Assembly: GCF_003590095.1 (NCBI RefSeq)
Contig: NC_039478.1
Coordinates: forward strand, 9,424,001 to 9,488,000
Length of the DNA stretch: 64,000 nt
Source: Trichoplusia ni
Taxonomy: Eukaryota > Arthropoda > Insecta > Lepidoptera > Noctuidae
Direction of reading: 5' to 3'
The notes beneath the pieces are model-generated. The model saw only the letters and a list, made by a program, of their open reading frames with translations. It made no database searches and had not been told where the DNA came from. Below, in pieces: positions 12,827-26,000 of the stretch. Position numbers and translations under genes: made by a program. How positions within the stretch are numbered: the first letter of the stretch is position 1; each line of letters starts with the position of its first letter.

Positions 12827-14016
12827 TTTGACAATTTATTTAATAACCCCTGGTTTGAAAAATAAATGCAAATCATGCAATTCACAACTCAAAACAATTC
12901 AAGTCGACCTTTTGTTGTGATTTGACGTATGTCACCTATGTCATCTTTTTGGAATTTTTTTATTTCAGTCTGGCAGTGGTACAATATTAGCACCACAGGC
13001 TAAATTGAGAATCGTGAAAATCATTTTAAAAGGTGTAAAAGGGATGAAATGCTATAAAAATTATGCTAAATATACCTCCATAATATCACACTTGACAAAT
13101 GAAAACGCTGAAAATAGTTCCTTGTAATATAAACCAATATTGGAAATCACCGTAACACTGTTCAATAAATATAAATTCAGTACAAATAGAAAAGACTTTC
13201 GTTAATAAGATGGTACAAGTAATTTTTTATAACATTTAAAATTGAAAATATGCAAGATGTTCGAGACGGAAAATGAGAGACAGGCGATTGTTTTGTTTTG
13301 ACACAATTAATATTTTGAGTTCAAAAATCAATGCCTGATATGTGATGCATCTTATATCAGTTCCATGATCACATATTTAGATTCTTATTCATAGATTTTC
13401 ATTGCAGTGCTGCATTTACTTGTTCTCTTTTTGTAATCTTTGCAATTATTCAGCAACATCCTAAAACTCGATATTAAGAAATAGCATTTTGTTGTTTTGT
13501 TTTGGTTATTTTATTGTTCTATAAAAAAAATACGCAAAAAGATGGTATGACCAGTCTAAATAAGTTGGATTTATGAATGGAATTTGAAAATACATAACTG
13601 GAGACAGATTTTATAGTACGCAACTAAATACGAACGCAGCCAGAATACGAAAAGCTAATGCTTTCTTTTTCTTACATTATCTGCCATTTCATTCATTTGT
13701 ATATGTGGCAGCCGCGGGTGTAGATTGTTCGTCATATTTCTCCGAAATAGCAAACTTAATAACCCCTATATTATCTTAATGTAGTATTTAAAAATTGTGA
13801 GTAAAATCAGTTATCACAGATATCCTTCGTTAATTAAATTAATCAAGTTTCGGCCGTTGTCATTTTCTTTACGATCACGAACGCCATGTTGATTGTCAAA
13901 AGTGTTTTTGGATGAGACAGCAGTGAATTGATTTGTGAAATTTTTTCAGAGTTCGTGGATTCAAAGGATCGCTTATTGTCCGGTTCGGTTAATTTAGGGC
14001 GTGAGCATACGCAGCC
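12827..14016. promoter_or_regulatory. divergent intergenic region between Ufd1 and Chc
   Basis: About 1.2 kb between the two start codons. It contains the 5' UTRs and promoters of both genes and no coding exon that I can support. The Chc 5' UTR probably lies at about 13850-14016, where base composition becomes less AT-rich. Confidence 0.55.
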
Positions 14017-17000
14017 ATGGCGCAAATGTTACCGATACGTTTTCAGGAGCATTTACAGGTGAGTACGCCCATCGGTTTATTGGATTTGCCGATAGCGTTT
14101 CCTTGGAGGAAGCAATTGATCAGCTTAGGTCCGGGGGATGTGCTGGGGTGACGGTGGTGCATGTATTTGTTACTTATGTCGGTTAAGCAGCGGTTATAAT
14201 GGCATTGCGCAATTATCGCAGTGACAGTTACCACCCCCTATCCGCCGAGCCTACGGGACAAACGGCCGGTATTGATTTGTTCCACATTCCCTTTGGATCA
14301 TATGGTCTGTGGGAGAATGCCAAAATTTTGTTCATTCAGGTCAAAGCGTACTGAGCAAATACCTAATCTATAATATAGATAAAACGCCTTTGTTTAATTT
14401 GTACTTGCTACGACTTGTTATTTAGTAACACATACCTACATGTCAAGAATATCAATAATAAAAGTTAATCCAGTTAGAATCTGATGAAAAGAAACCTAAT
14501 AAGATTGTACTGAGACAAGCACTTAGTATTTTCAGCTGTTTGAGTGACCAAGCTTACTGTAGTTGTTTTTATCTGTATGAAATTAATAAAAATATGAGTC
14601 ATAGCAAACATAATTCTCCAGTACTGAAACATTGTAATATACAATACAACATTATAACAAACCTTTTTATAAAGAACCTATTACAATATCTTACTAACAA
14701 AAACTAAAAGAAAGTATACCTTCTATACTAATATGTATCAAATGTTAATAATGACTTTGAAAAACATTCCTTATCTTAAATCATATCATGAAAGTCAAAG
14801 AACTGTATTGTTTAGGTTATTCAGGAGACATTGAACTTCATTTCAGTAATAAAAGAATGAAATAAAATGCATAAAATGATGAAATGATGACTTTGTCACT
14901 GAATCATGTTTTTATAGGCTAGAGAGATCCTTGCTTTATAATAACTTACTTTTTATACTAGCATGTAATTGTCCCCTTGGTGACTAGCATTGATGCTAAG
15001 AGGAGAACCAATTGTTTAAATAAATTAAGTAATTATGAATAATACATGATTTTTTGTTGTTTAGTTCATGGAATTAAAAATGAAATAATCATAGTTTGGT
15101 ACAAGTTATATTTTATTTGGAGTGTATTATCAATGTAAACATTATCCTAAAAATAATTCCACTTGTCTGTTATAATAATATCTTCGTTGATTTATCGTGT
15201 TTTTGTTGATTTGTGATTATTTATGAAAAAATGTAAATTGGATTCTTAACATTATGTTAGCATAAATTGATTCTAAATACATGACTAAACAGCTACTCAA
15301 AACAATGATTTAATTATGCAGTTATTTGCATAAAGAGTTGTATATTTTCACAGTTTATTCATTTACATATTTAGTAATTATTAGTTTATTGCTCTCTGAT
15401 ACATATCAAAAAAATTGTGAAAATTGACACATGAAAATTTACTAAAAAAATTATGTTTGCCTTCTGTCCTTTGTGTTCTCATTTCTGCAGAAAGGCTTTT
15501 CAATCAAAACACACTGTGCTTAAACAAAAACCAATTGTACTGCAGTTTTGTGCTGAGAAAATTGCATAATCTTATGTAACAGATTTAGTCTACTTTCAGT
15601 TGATCTTCTAAAACATTTGCTCTACAAGCATTGTCCCTATAATATAGCATAGATAATTTAAACATAACTTTTTGTTACAGCTCACAAATGTGGGCATCAA
15701 TCCAGCCTCGATATCCTTCAACACACTCACAATGGAGTCAGATAAGTTCATCTGTATACGTGAGAAAGTTGGTGAGACGGCTGAAGTCGTCATCATCGAC
15801 ATGGCTGACCCCACCAATCCGATCCGGCGGCCGATCAGCGCGGACTCAGCCATCATGAACCCCGCCAGCAAGGTTATTGCCTTGAAGGGAAAGGCCGGGG
15901 CTGAAGGTATGTCAGTTTTAGTTTATTCGGCTTTTTGTCATCATACCACTTATTTGTCCTTGTGAAAGTTATTAGAATACCTCAAGATTTCTGAGGCCAC
16001 TAAGTTGGTTAAGATATCATAAAAGAAAATGTGGGTCTAAGTTTAAATAGATGTATTATTTGTTGTAGCATTATCATATTTTACTTAATTTATTCATATA
16101 TTGCTCATTACAATGAACTATAGGAATGTTAATGAACTTGGTACTTAAATGTAGCCAATGTGAAAATGTCCGTAGATAGGTTTAAATCACGCGAAAAATT
16201 ATCAAAATATTATCCCCGACAATAGGGGAGTATTAAATGTTCAAGACACACAAGTTAACACCCCTACCGCACCTTGAGGTGACTTGCATGTTATTTCATT
16301 GTACGATGGCTTTTCCCGTTACTTACTTGCGTAGTTCGTTTCCATCTAAGTTACTAGCTAGGGATATGTCTTCTAAATGTCGGTAATACGACAAGGACGT
16401 GTTTTAGGTCCAATTAATTGAGTAGGTCTTCGAAGACACGAAATATTTTATATAAAAAAATGGATGATGGTTGTGGAGTTATGATATGAGGACCCGTCTC
16501 CTCGCTTTTGCTACGACGCGCGTTTTATGCTTACGGTTTTACAGCCAGTTAATAAGAACGACGCACAGCAGACGCATAGCAAAATGTTGCCCTTACCACT
16601 CATGCCGTCATCGTCAAGTGAAATTTGGGAATCGAATTGACATTTTAGAATGGCATTTATCTAAGCATCCTTCTTTTATTAAAGTTGTATAGTATCATGA
16701 AAACTTTTCAGCTTGTCATTGAAGGTAATTAATTACGTATTTCTAAAGGCAATACCCGTTTAATGGGTGCACAGTAATGTGAACCCGACGATCGATTTAA
16801 TTGTTAAGCGGTTATGTCATCACACGCTTTAATATTCCTAACGTTTTTCCAGCATTTTTTAAGTCGATATTATTGAAAACGATATCCTACGAGAAGTACG
16901 GTATCTTGTGAAAGAAGTCATCACTTTTTAATATCCATTAGTTTTGGACTACGTACACGTCACTTAAGGAAAATAGCGGTCATAGTATTTCCTTATTATA

Positions 17001-20000
17001 ATTCACCAAAACATCAAAATAAACATTACTTAGTATAAACATCCTTATCAAACAAAATAAATAAAGAAAACATTTAAATGCCATAAAAATAAATCTATTC
17101 ACCTAGTACTTTGACCCGTAATAATCTAATTAAGTGATCCGCCCCTCTACTGTCTGACCGATATCTACGAAAATGTATTTGACGCCTACTGTAACACGTC
17201 ATCCGTCATATTAACCCTGTTTTTTTACTCGACTGCCTAAAAAGGGTAATGTTTTTGTATGGAAACAAATATGGAGATTTATTTCGTCCCTCTTAAGTGA
17301 ACCAGAATTATGGTAATTTCAAGAACTGTTTACTCTATCATTAACTGTAAAATATCTGAAGTATCTTAAAAAAAAACTGAAGAAAAATGTGTATTAAAAA
17401 CATTATTCGCGATACAATATTGTCTGACAGGGTTCAGAATCAGAATATGAATCAATTACCCTTTAAAATTGTAACAAACGGATTCTGGAATCTGTTAATA
17501 TTTTAAGGCTTTCGAAACAGAGATTATGGTAGCCGACAAATTGATCTAAAATGCTGTGTTTACACAGCCTATGTACGAAGTGCCTTTATCACATTTTATG
17601 TATCTTGAATATTGTCTTACTTTCCTATTACCCTACAACCTACTAGTTACAATTATCAGGGTTTGCTATCAAAGCTTTGCGCTCAGTCTCTAACAAAATA
17701 GTTCTGTTAAAAAATTGATAAGCTAATCGTAAGTTTCCTTTGTAAATTATAATGTAAATAACGATACAAAATTATATAAAACAAAACCCATAACCGAATC
17801 AACAAACGCAGTTCGAACTAATAGCTCATTCCGCCACAATGCGGCATCCCACAATTGTCATAACGTCATTATAAATTGAGATAGCCAAGCAAAAACTGTT
17901 CAATGTTTATGATAATATCCTCTATTAACAAATAACGCGGTCAATCCGAACGATAGCGTTAGAATGGGACAGTATCTGTCTGGACTATAATTAGAACAAT
18001 AAAGTTATTAATATCAATTAGTTTTATTTATGTTACTCGTGCTTGCTACGTAAATTGCAGTCGCGAGGACAAATGTTTTAGATGCATATGACGTGTATGT
18101 CTTAGAGACTGAGGAAGATCAGGAGGCGTACCACTAGCTTTAAAGTAATGTTTTCACTGGCCTGTTGGTTTGTGGTCCAGACTGCTATACCTATGCTATT
18201 CTATGTCCTATGCTGTTCCTATAATAAGCACGATCATTTCTTCTGTGTCGTGTATGTTGCCTAGTACTCATAATACAAAAATAGATGGCGTTGTGTGAAA
18301 GTTGTCGAATATTATATTATCTCATGTATAAAATGATCATATCGCTCCTCCGAAACGACTTGTCTGTGGGTCTGAGAATCGGGCATCCAATTTTGTTTTA
18401 ATCCTATCTAATGATTTCTTCACACCAGAAATACCCTAGCTCTCCTTAATATGGCAAAACATCGTCTACCGCTACAGCTAGTTACACTATATTAAACCGT
18501 AGCAGTTGTTGAAGGGAGACGCTGCTTTGCATCGTGTAGTATACTGTCCCGCTTCTACAATAACATAAGTATACATATAAGAGTCGGTGGTAGGATCCCA
18601 GGTGAAGCGTGATTAAGGTCTTCATTGAGATACACTGATGTTCGGAAGTGTGGTAAGTGGTGTATCCTCAGGTTAGTTAGGAAGACGCCGTAATTGGGTT
18701 GCGGATGTTGTATGTCAGTCGATCTAAGTAAACTACTAGCAATCAACTGCTTTGCTGATAATTGTCAATTGTAAAGAGTCAATCAACGCGCTTGCAAAAT
18801 ATGCTTGTTTTTCTTTTGCCATGGAAGATGACATTTGAATTCAAGTTTTTGAAATCCCGTCGCGTCACCCAAAATTAAAACGAGAAACCCACCCATCTGA
18901 TAATTTATCAGATGAGTGGGTTTCCCGTGTTTTCTACTTTCTGTTTTATCGATAGCAAATATTTGAAACGCATGTAAAGTCATTACAAAAACAGAATTTC
19001 AATAGAATTTATTTTCAGTAGTTGTACACAAAAATCTATTGTTTTTAATCTGTTCTGGCAAAACAATAAACAGCTTTGGATGTGATTATTCGATATAGAT
19101 AAAGCAAGGTTATGATTTATCAAATACTAGAACAGTCATAAATGATTTTCTGTTATATTGGTGTGGACCCAGGTTATAAATTGCCGGCTATCATCCCACC
19201 CTCCCTTCACGAGTCCTTGCCTACGGAAATTAATTGAATTTCGTTAATGAAAACGGTAATTTTATCACGAACAACGTTGAGTGATAATGCATTATGTATA
19301 GATTTTCACATTGAAAAGGAGAGAATAAAAAGTAGGTCAATTGTTTGGTAATTTCTCACGTTGCCAGACAGCTTTGGGTATGTATAGCGTACTTGGGTCG
19401 TGAGAAACGACTCACAACTTCGAATCCATTGAGTCTGCGGGCTTTGGATGCCAATAACCTTGGGCAACATGCCATGCTTGCCTACCGAAAAAGAACATTT
19501 GAACCAAAACTCGCGACCTAACTTAATGACCCATTAAAATAAAAAATAAAAATAATAAGTTCTGCTTTTTAAGAAAAAAATCTTAAGGACGTAGAAATAC
19601 CACATTAAATTTTACACATATTAAAGAAGAAAATTAAATGCACATATTAAAATGACTGCGCTGTTTCCCTTTATTGATTGCATCATGCATACAGCCGTCC
19701 CGTGCGCTGTTGGATCTGGCAGTGAGTCATGTTGTGTGTATGGCTTTTATATTCTTGGCACACAACACAACGCCCGCCGGAAGTGACAATAACAAAATAT
19801 GTATCATTTTGTAGAATTGGTGTCGATGCACCCATTCCAAAATGTTGGATAATGAGATGGAATTCTAGTCTCACTTTTTTGTTTACCTTAAAAGGGACTT
19901 GGATGGCACGCACTTTATATGAAAAAAAAAGCCACAATCACTATACAATGAAAAAGTAGCGAAAAATCTTATAAATATCAAAGTTACCTACACCAAAACG

Positions 20001-23000
20001 TAAGTAGTATCTCAAATATTTTCTTTGTGTACGTCATTGATAGACTGTAACATTATAAACAAATAGTTCAAAATGTTTTGTTATATGGTCGAAACTACCG
20101 TATAATTATAGTATTCAAAATTGTTTGTTTGTTATTCTAAAAGAGACTTTCTGGTTTTACGCATCACTAAGAGTAGATATGACGTATATCAAATATCACG
20201 TAAAGTGTGACGTCTTGTAACTCACACATAAGTTGCAATAGATACATATCTATTAAACGTTTGAGTATTAACAACGCACCTTCCACCGCCTCCAAAAGTA
20301 AACTTTGGCAGGTGTGAAAGGGACACCGATCTACTATGCATTACTGCCTCTCGCTTACACAAGTGCACCAGTACTCTAGGTATTGTCAGACCTCCAGGAA
20401 TCGAGGTAAAAGGTCGCACATCGCAGGTTGCCCGCATAGCGATCGCATCGCTCCACTGCCTCACTTATATTCACGGTTCAGTACTTGGCTTGAAATTGCT
20501 TCGTTATGCTAACGTACGCACAACAAAACAACGAAAATACACTATTTTTAAACCAAAATACTGTTAACTTAAATTCCGTCGCTGCTGTTTATTTTTGTTA
20601 AAAGCGTCTTTGTTTTTACCCAAATACGTCCAAAATAGTTTCAGTTAAATAACTGTTTATTTGATGATATTTTTTAATCTGCTACAAACAATAAACACTT
20701 TTGGATTTGGTTTTTCCCATTTCATGTAAGAATGTTGATGTAAACAACGCACCAGTGCAAAGTTTGCATCTGTAGGAGAAAAAAAAACCCAGTTCTTAAA
20801 GAGGATTTTCGGGAGCCAAATGAAAAAAAAGCTATCTTTTACGTAATATCTTTCACGCAAAGAACTTACAATGGACATTCACAGCACAGAAAATTTAATT
20901 TTCCATAAACCCAAGTTACGCGCTAAGGTTTTACATAACGATATTACCAAGTGATAATTTATTACATCACTACCCTTGACCCCAATTCAAAGTTTGATTG
21001 AGTCTTTAACGTTAGGCAAACAATCTTCGTCTATTTCTGATAAAGTATTTCCATTGAGCCGTCCTATAAGCACTAGAATGCTTTAAAAGTCGCGTTCTAT
21101 GTGACGTCACTTTTCAAAGATTAGCGAGAGGATGCATTATATGATAGCTTACTTTCTCCTCATATTATGGAAAGATATAAACGTTGGATGACACAATATG
21201 TCTTTATCTATCATAGTGTTTATGGCATCATCACTAAGTATTAAACAAGATTAAAGTAATCTTTGTCATAACGAGTTCCTTCGTGTTTCGGAAGGCATAA
21301 ATTGTGGGTCCCGACTGTTATTCCTACATCTTGGACAGACGTTACGTGTGTTTAGAAGCTAGAAAGTCCGACAACCAGTCTAACCAAAGGGAATCGTGTT
21401 GCCAGGTAACTGGGTTGAGGAGGTCATATAGGCAGTCAAGAAGCCGACCCCAACATAGTTGGGAAAAGATTAGGACCATAATAAAGTAATTTAATATGGT
21501 CTAGGAAGGTCATTATCCCCATTAAATGCCATATTTCTGTACCATGACGTTACCTATTCCCGTAACTGTTAACCTGCGTACGCAACCAGAAGTATCTCAT
21601 TAGTGTTTACCAACTTATGACGTCACAGCTCAGTAAACAATATACCAAAGGATCTTATAAAATAATAGGTACTACTTATACTTCCTATTCTCTAGTGAAA
21701 GTATTGATTGAACATTCTCTGGAGTTCGACATAGCCTTAAGTGTCCAGCTGCATTGGCGACGCGACCCCTTTCAATACAAGTGACCTCAATGTGTGTGAT
21801 ATTATTTGTCATGTCATCGGTACCGTACAAGTATAGTCGCGACCTTAATTAAAAATTAACTGTTAAAAATTAACTGTTAAGTACTGAAATGTACAATCGC
21901 AAACAAACATTGGTTTAGTTAGTGTGTCCTTAATACGTTGTTCTAAGGTTGGTTTTCGGTTTTCTATGACAATCATTTAATGTGGTTAACGTACACTACA
22001 CAAAATTTACAATACAAATAGCTGATGCAGCAATAGTCGATCCGGAATAATGATACTGCATTTTTGGGAAATGCTCGTGCCTGCAAATAAACTTTTAATT
22101 GCGTAGTTTTAGAACAATGTTTTAATGCCGAGAATACAAAACATTATGAAGAATAAGGATCTTAGGAACAATGTAAATATATAAAAAGAACATTGTATTA
22201 GCAAGTTGATGAATAAAATGTTACTCATTCAGAATACTCCTTAATTTAGTTATTATATTTTCCTTTTCATCTCAGACCTTTGTTCCAAAATTAGACAGAT
22301 GAATAACAATGAAAATTTCTCTTGTAAACAAATAAATAAGCTTTACATCGAGTCCTTTCATACGTGTGCCCTGTATAAGTTCTCACGACCTTTATCAATC
22401 AATGCCGGTCGTTGACCCCTATAAGTATTGTACGTCGATCTAAACAGCTCTAATTTTAGTCCTTGAAATATAAAATATATGAATGGGTTGCGTAATAACA
22501 GCAGTACAGCCAACGTAACTTGGCACGTCGGGAGAGAGCTTCGAAATATTCCGTCTCTGTCTCACACGCTATTCCTGTATACTTTGATCTTGCTCTAACA
22601 ATCTTATATCGTTTTTCCGAAGTGCCAAGTTATATTGGCCGTATTTTATGCATAAATACTTCTTTTACAAAGAAGGAAAGCATTGATCGCGATCGCGTGT
22701 TCGATTGCGGATGTTAAGATAATGTATTCAATGCATCGTTAAATCAATTTGTTTTATAGTTTACACGTAATACGAAATCTTTTAAAGCGTCATAAATGGT
22801 TTACGCCGAATGCATTTATGAAGAACAATAAAAATCTATCGCTTTGAAATCACTAATTAAATTACTATCATGCTGTCTCCGTCTATTTAAAGGAGAAAAG
22901 AAGCGACTGACATAGATTTAACATGTTACCTAAATAACTTTTATTTCATTATTTCGTTACATTAATATTAGACGGGATTGCCTACAGTTGTAATAGAAAT

Positions 23001-26000
23001 CTACACGCACTCAAATTTAAACTTTATGTTTTAGAAATTAGAGTAAATTTTCAGGTTGATTCATGAAACATCAGGTTTATTCGAACTTAAGCTGACCTTA
23101 ATGGGTTATGTCATGAACAGGCAACAACGACCCTTCATTTTACCCACAAATATATTTAGCATACTCTTTAGTCGCAGTAATGTGTGTTACATAAAATATT
23201 TTAAATATAAGTGATGTTTTCCTGACGTTTAAATTAGATTATGTCGTCTTTCAAGGTGCTGTACTAGGTCAATGTTTTTAGCCTTTTATTTCGCCAGCGA
23301 CACTTGTTAAGTTTCAAAAAAAGTTTTTTAATAATCTTAATATTATATATCTGACAACTAACTGAAAACTATGCTTTTAGCATAGTTTTGAAACACTTCA
23401 AAGTCACCATTGCCAAAGCCTGTTTGTACATACAGCATGACTGTAGACAGGGATTTAACATTAATGAATTAACAAAAAAAAAAACATATTTCGTAGAAAT
23501 TAACACGAAAAAAACAAACAATTTAGTTTTTATGAAAAAAAAACCATGTAATCGGCTTTACAGCGATAAGGGCTGAAAATACGTATGTATACGACTACTA
23601 TTAATACAAATTTATTTTTATCTGTTGTTTTGTGTAAAAAAAAACACGAGCACAATTTTCAAGACATGTTATGTTAGTAAACATAGACACAGAATAAAAA
23701 ATTAAACGTAAATATTTTCACTATTTTCTTTACTTAAAATTTATCGTAAAACAGCAGAAATCTAATGCCTTTAGTATTTCGATTGTGAAACGCTTTTCGA
23801 TAGACCGAGCGTCGCTCCGTTATAGCAACTCATTGTCTATAGATTACGTAAAACTGTACGGAACTCGCGTGCACAATTTACAAGCTCAGGCCCCGTAACA
23901 CGATATTATCTAGAGCGTTTAATGTCAAACTGCAACCCGACACAACGCTAAATAACGTTTACAGAAGTACCACTCTGTGTCGGTTTCATTTCCGTTTGCC
24001 GGCGCCTCGTAAATCGAATTTTGTTCTCAGCGGAGTCTAACTTAATCTTGGTTGGCTAACATCACTACAGCTTCGTTTTTTCGAGTGCCGAACTAGTTGT
24101 TACCGAGCTGTCATACAAAATTATACTCTGAAAATATATTTTTTTACATTCCCCTAAAATAAAAGTGATAATACCACTCCGTAACTAACTATTTGCTAGA
24201 AAACGGCCTTTGATAGTATAGAGATTGAGCATAAGCGCAAAAATAGGCATTGTTGAAAGTTTTTGGTATTTGACCTTCTAAAATTTATTCTATACGGGGT
24301 TCAGCTACCAAATTAATCTTTACATAACTATCCCACGTATCAAGTAGCCCTTCTGCCCTTATCTTCACACTGATCGTCTGGCGCGCAGTGGAGAAAGGAT
24401 CGCGAGATAATATCGTGCAACGTGTAACTTGGTAGGGGGCGTCCGTGACTCATGCGGTGACCAAACCGATGTATGTGCGACCTGTTATGTGTGAACGATG
24501 AATATGCTATCACGAAACAGCTAGCAACTGACGACATTTTATGGTACTAAAAATAATGAATAAGGGATAATTCCTCTTAAAGATAAAATGGCACTGAAAA
24601 GTATAGACGATTCTTCTTTTATGTACTATGTAGCGTTTTCGAAATCTGTGTTATCGAATTTAGGAAAATACAATATTTTTTCATGGATCCCTTGTGAATG
24701 TTGCATTTTGCCTATTATCTGACCTCAACAACAATTTCCCTTTACCTAATTCGTATTAAGACTGGATCGATGATTCTATATACGTACAATGACGAAAAAG
24801 TCTAATAAAAATCTTGACTAATAACTTAATCTTGAATACGTCAATTTATATTTGTATTGTTTGAACTGATAAAAAATATCTGATAACAGATAAATTAAAT
24901 AGTCCTATGATACAAATACACCTTCTTCAATTTCAACCTACTTAAAACGTTTTAAGTCTACAAAAGTAATTAGAATATAAACAATTAAATAACAGGAATG
25001 CCGAAATTCCTACAACAAGGCGCGCAGAATCGTTAAGATCTGAGTACTTAATAGCTCTCTCCTAAAGGTTTTCCTTTAACGCCCACGTTCCACCCACGCA
25101 GCTGTTTGGACTAGCACACCTACTTATACCTTCTACTTGTGAAGTTGTGACGTAAACGAACCACTCTGGAAATTAAAACGTTTTGGTCGATGATATTGTT
25201 TATAATGGAAAGCACTTGTGAATGGTCAATTTTGCACGTTAAGGATAAATAAGGATGCTTTAGGGTTCGGTACACTAAAATTGTGTTTTATTAAATATAT
25301 GCAAGAGTCAAGAATGTTAAACTGTTCTAGTCTCACCATTTCCTATATTTGAGGTCGGGTTTCCTAACTCGTCTACGCCAGGGTAATCTGTAATGGGTTG
25401 TAATTTCAGGCAAACGGACTTCCTTGAGACCGCTCTCTATTTTTGCCCACCAGTTTACCGGCTAACGTCGACCTTAAAACTATATCACAAAACATAGAAA
25501 TATATAAAGAGAACTAAACCATAAAATAAATCAAAACACTAAAGTCCAAACCATTGTCTCCAGTTCTGCAATAATAAATTCACCTGCAATGACAAGTCGT
25601 TATATCTTACGGTAACGATCGTTATGCTCCGCAGCGCCAACGATGCTCCTGTCTGGAAATTCTCTGGCATTACAAATCATGGCATTTGTCTGGCATTCTT
25701 AATATCCGTTACGAACAGAGCAAGGAATCCTTCTTAAATGTCCCCGTATTAATATTGCGTGTGGTGCGTCCGCTTTTATGAAGGACGACGACGGTTGAGT
25801 TTGGACCTATTGAAGCCGTGACTGCGAAATGCTCTTTATTATAGTGTATTTAGACATTATACATAGTACATTTATATTATAAACGTGAAAAGAATTCTGC
25901 CTTTTTTAAACTTGACGGAAAATTTTTACGGATGATTTCGATGGATAGTTTGATACGAAAGAATAGGTGGAATTGAATTTTGTAAATGAGGCATTTAAAC

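Noticed and set aside
18877..18931. microRNA precursor
   Set aside because: The hairpin has essentially no loop and short arms, and nothing shows a 22-nt product.
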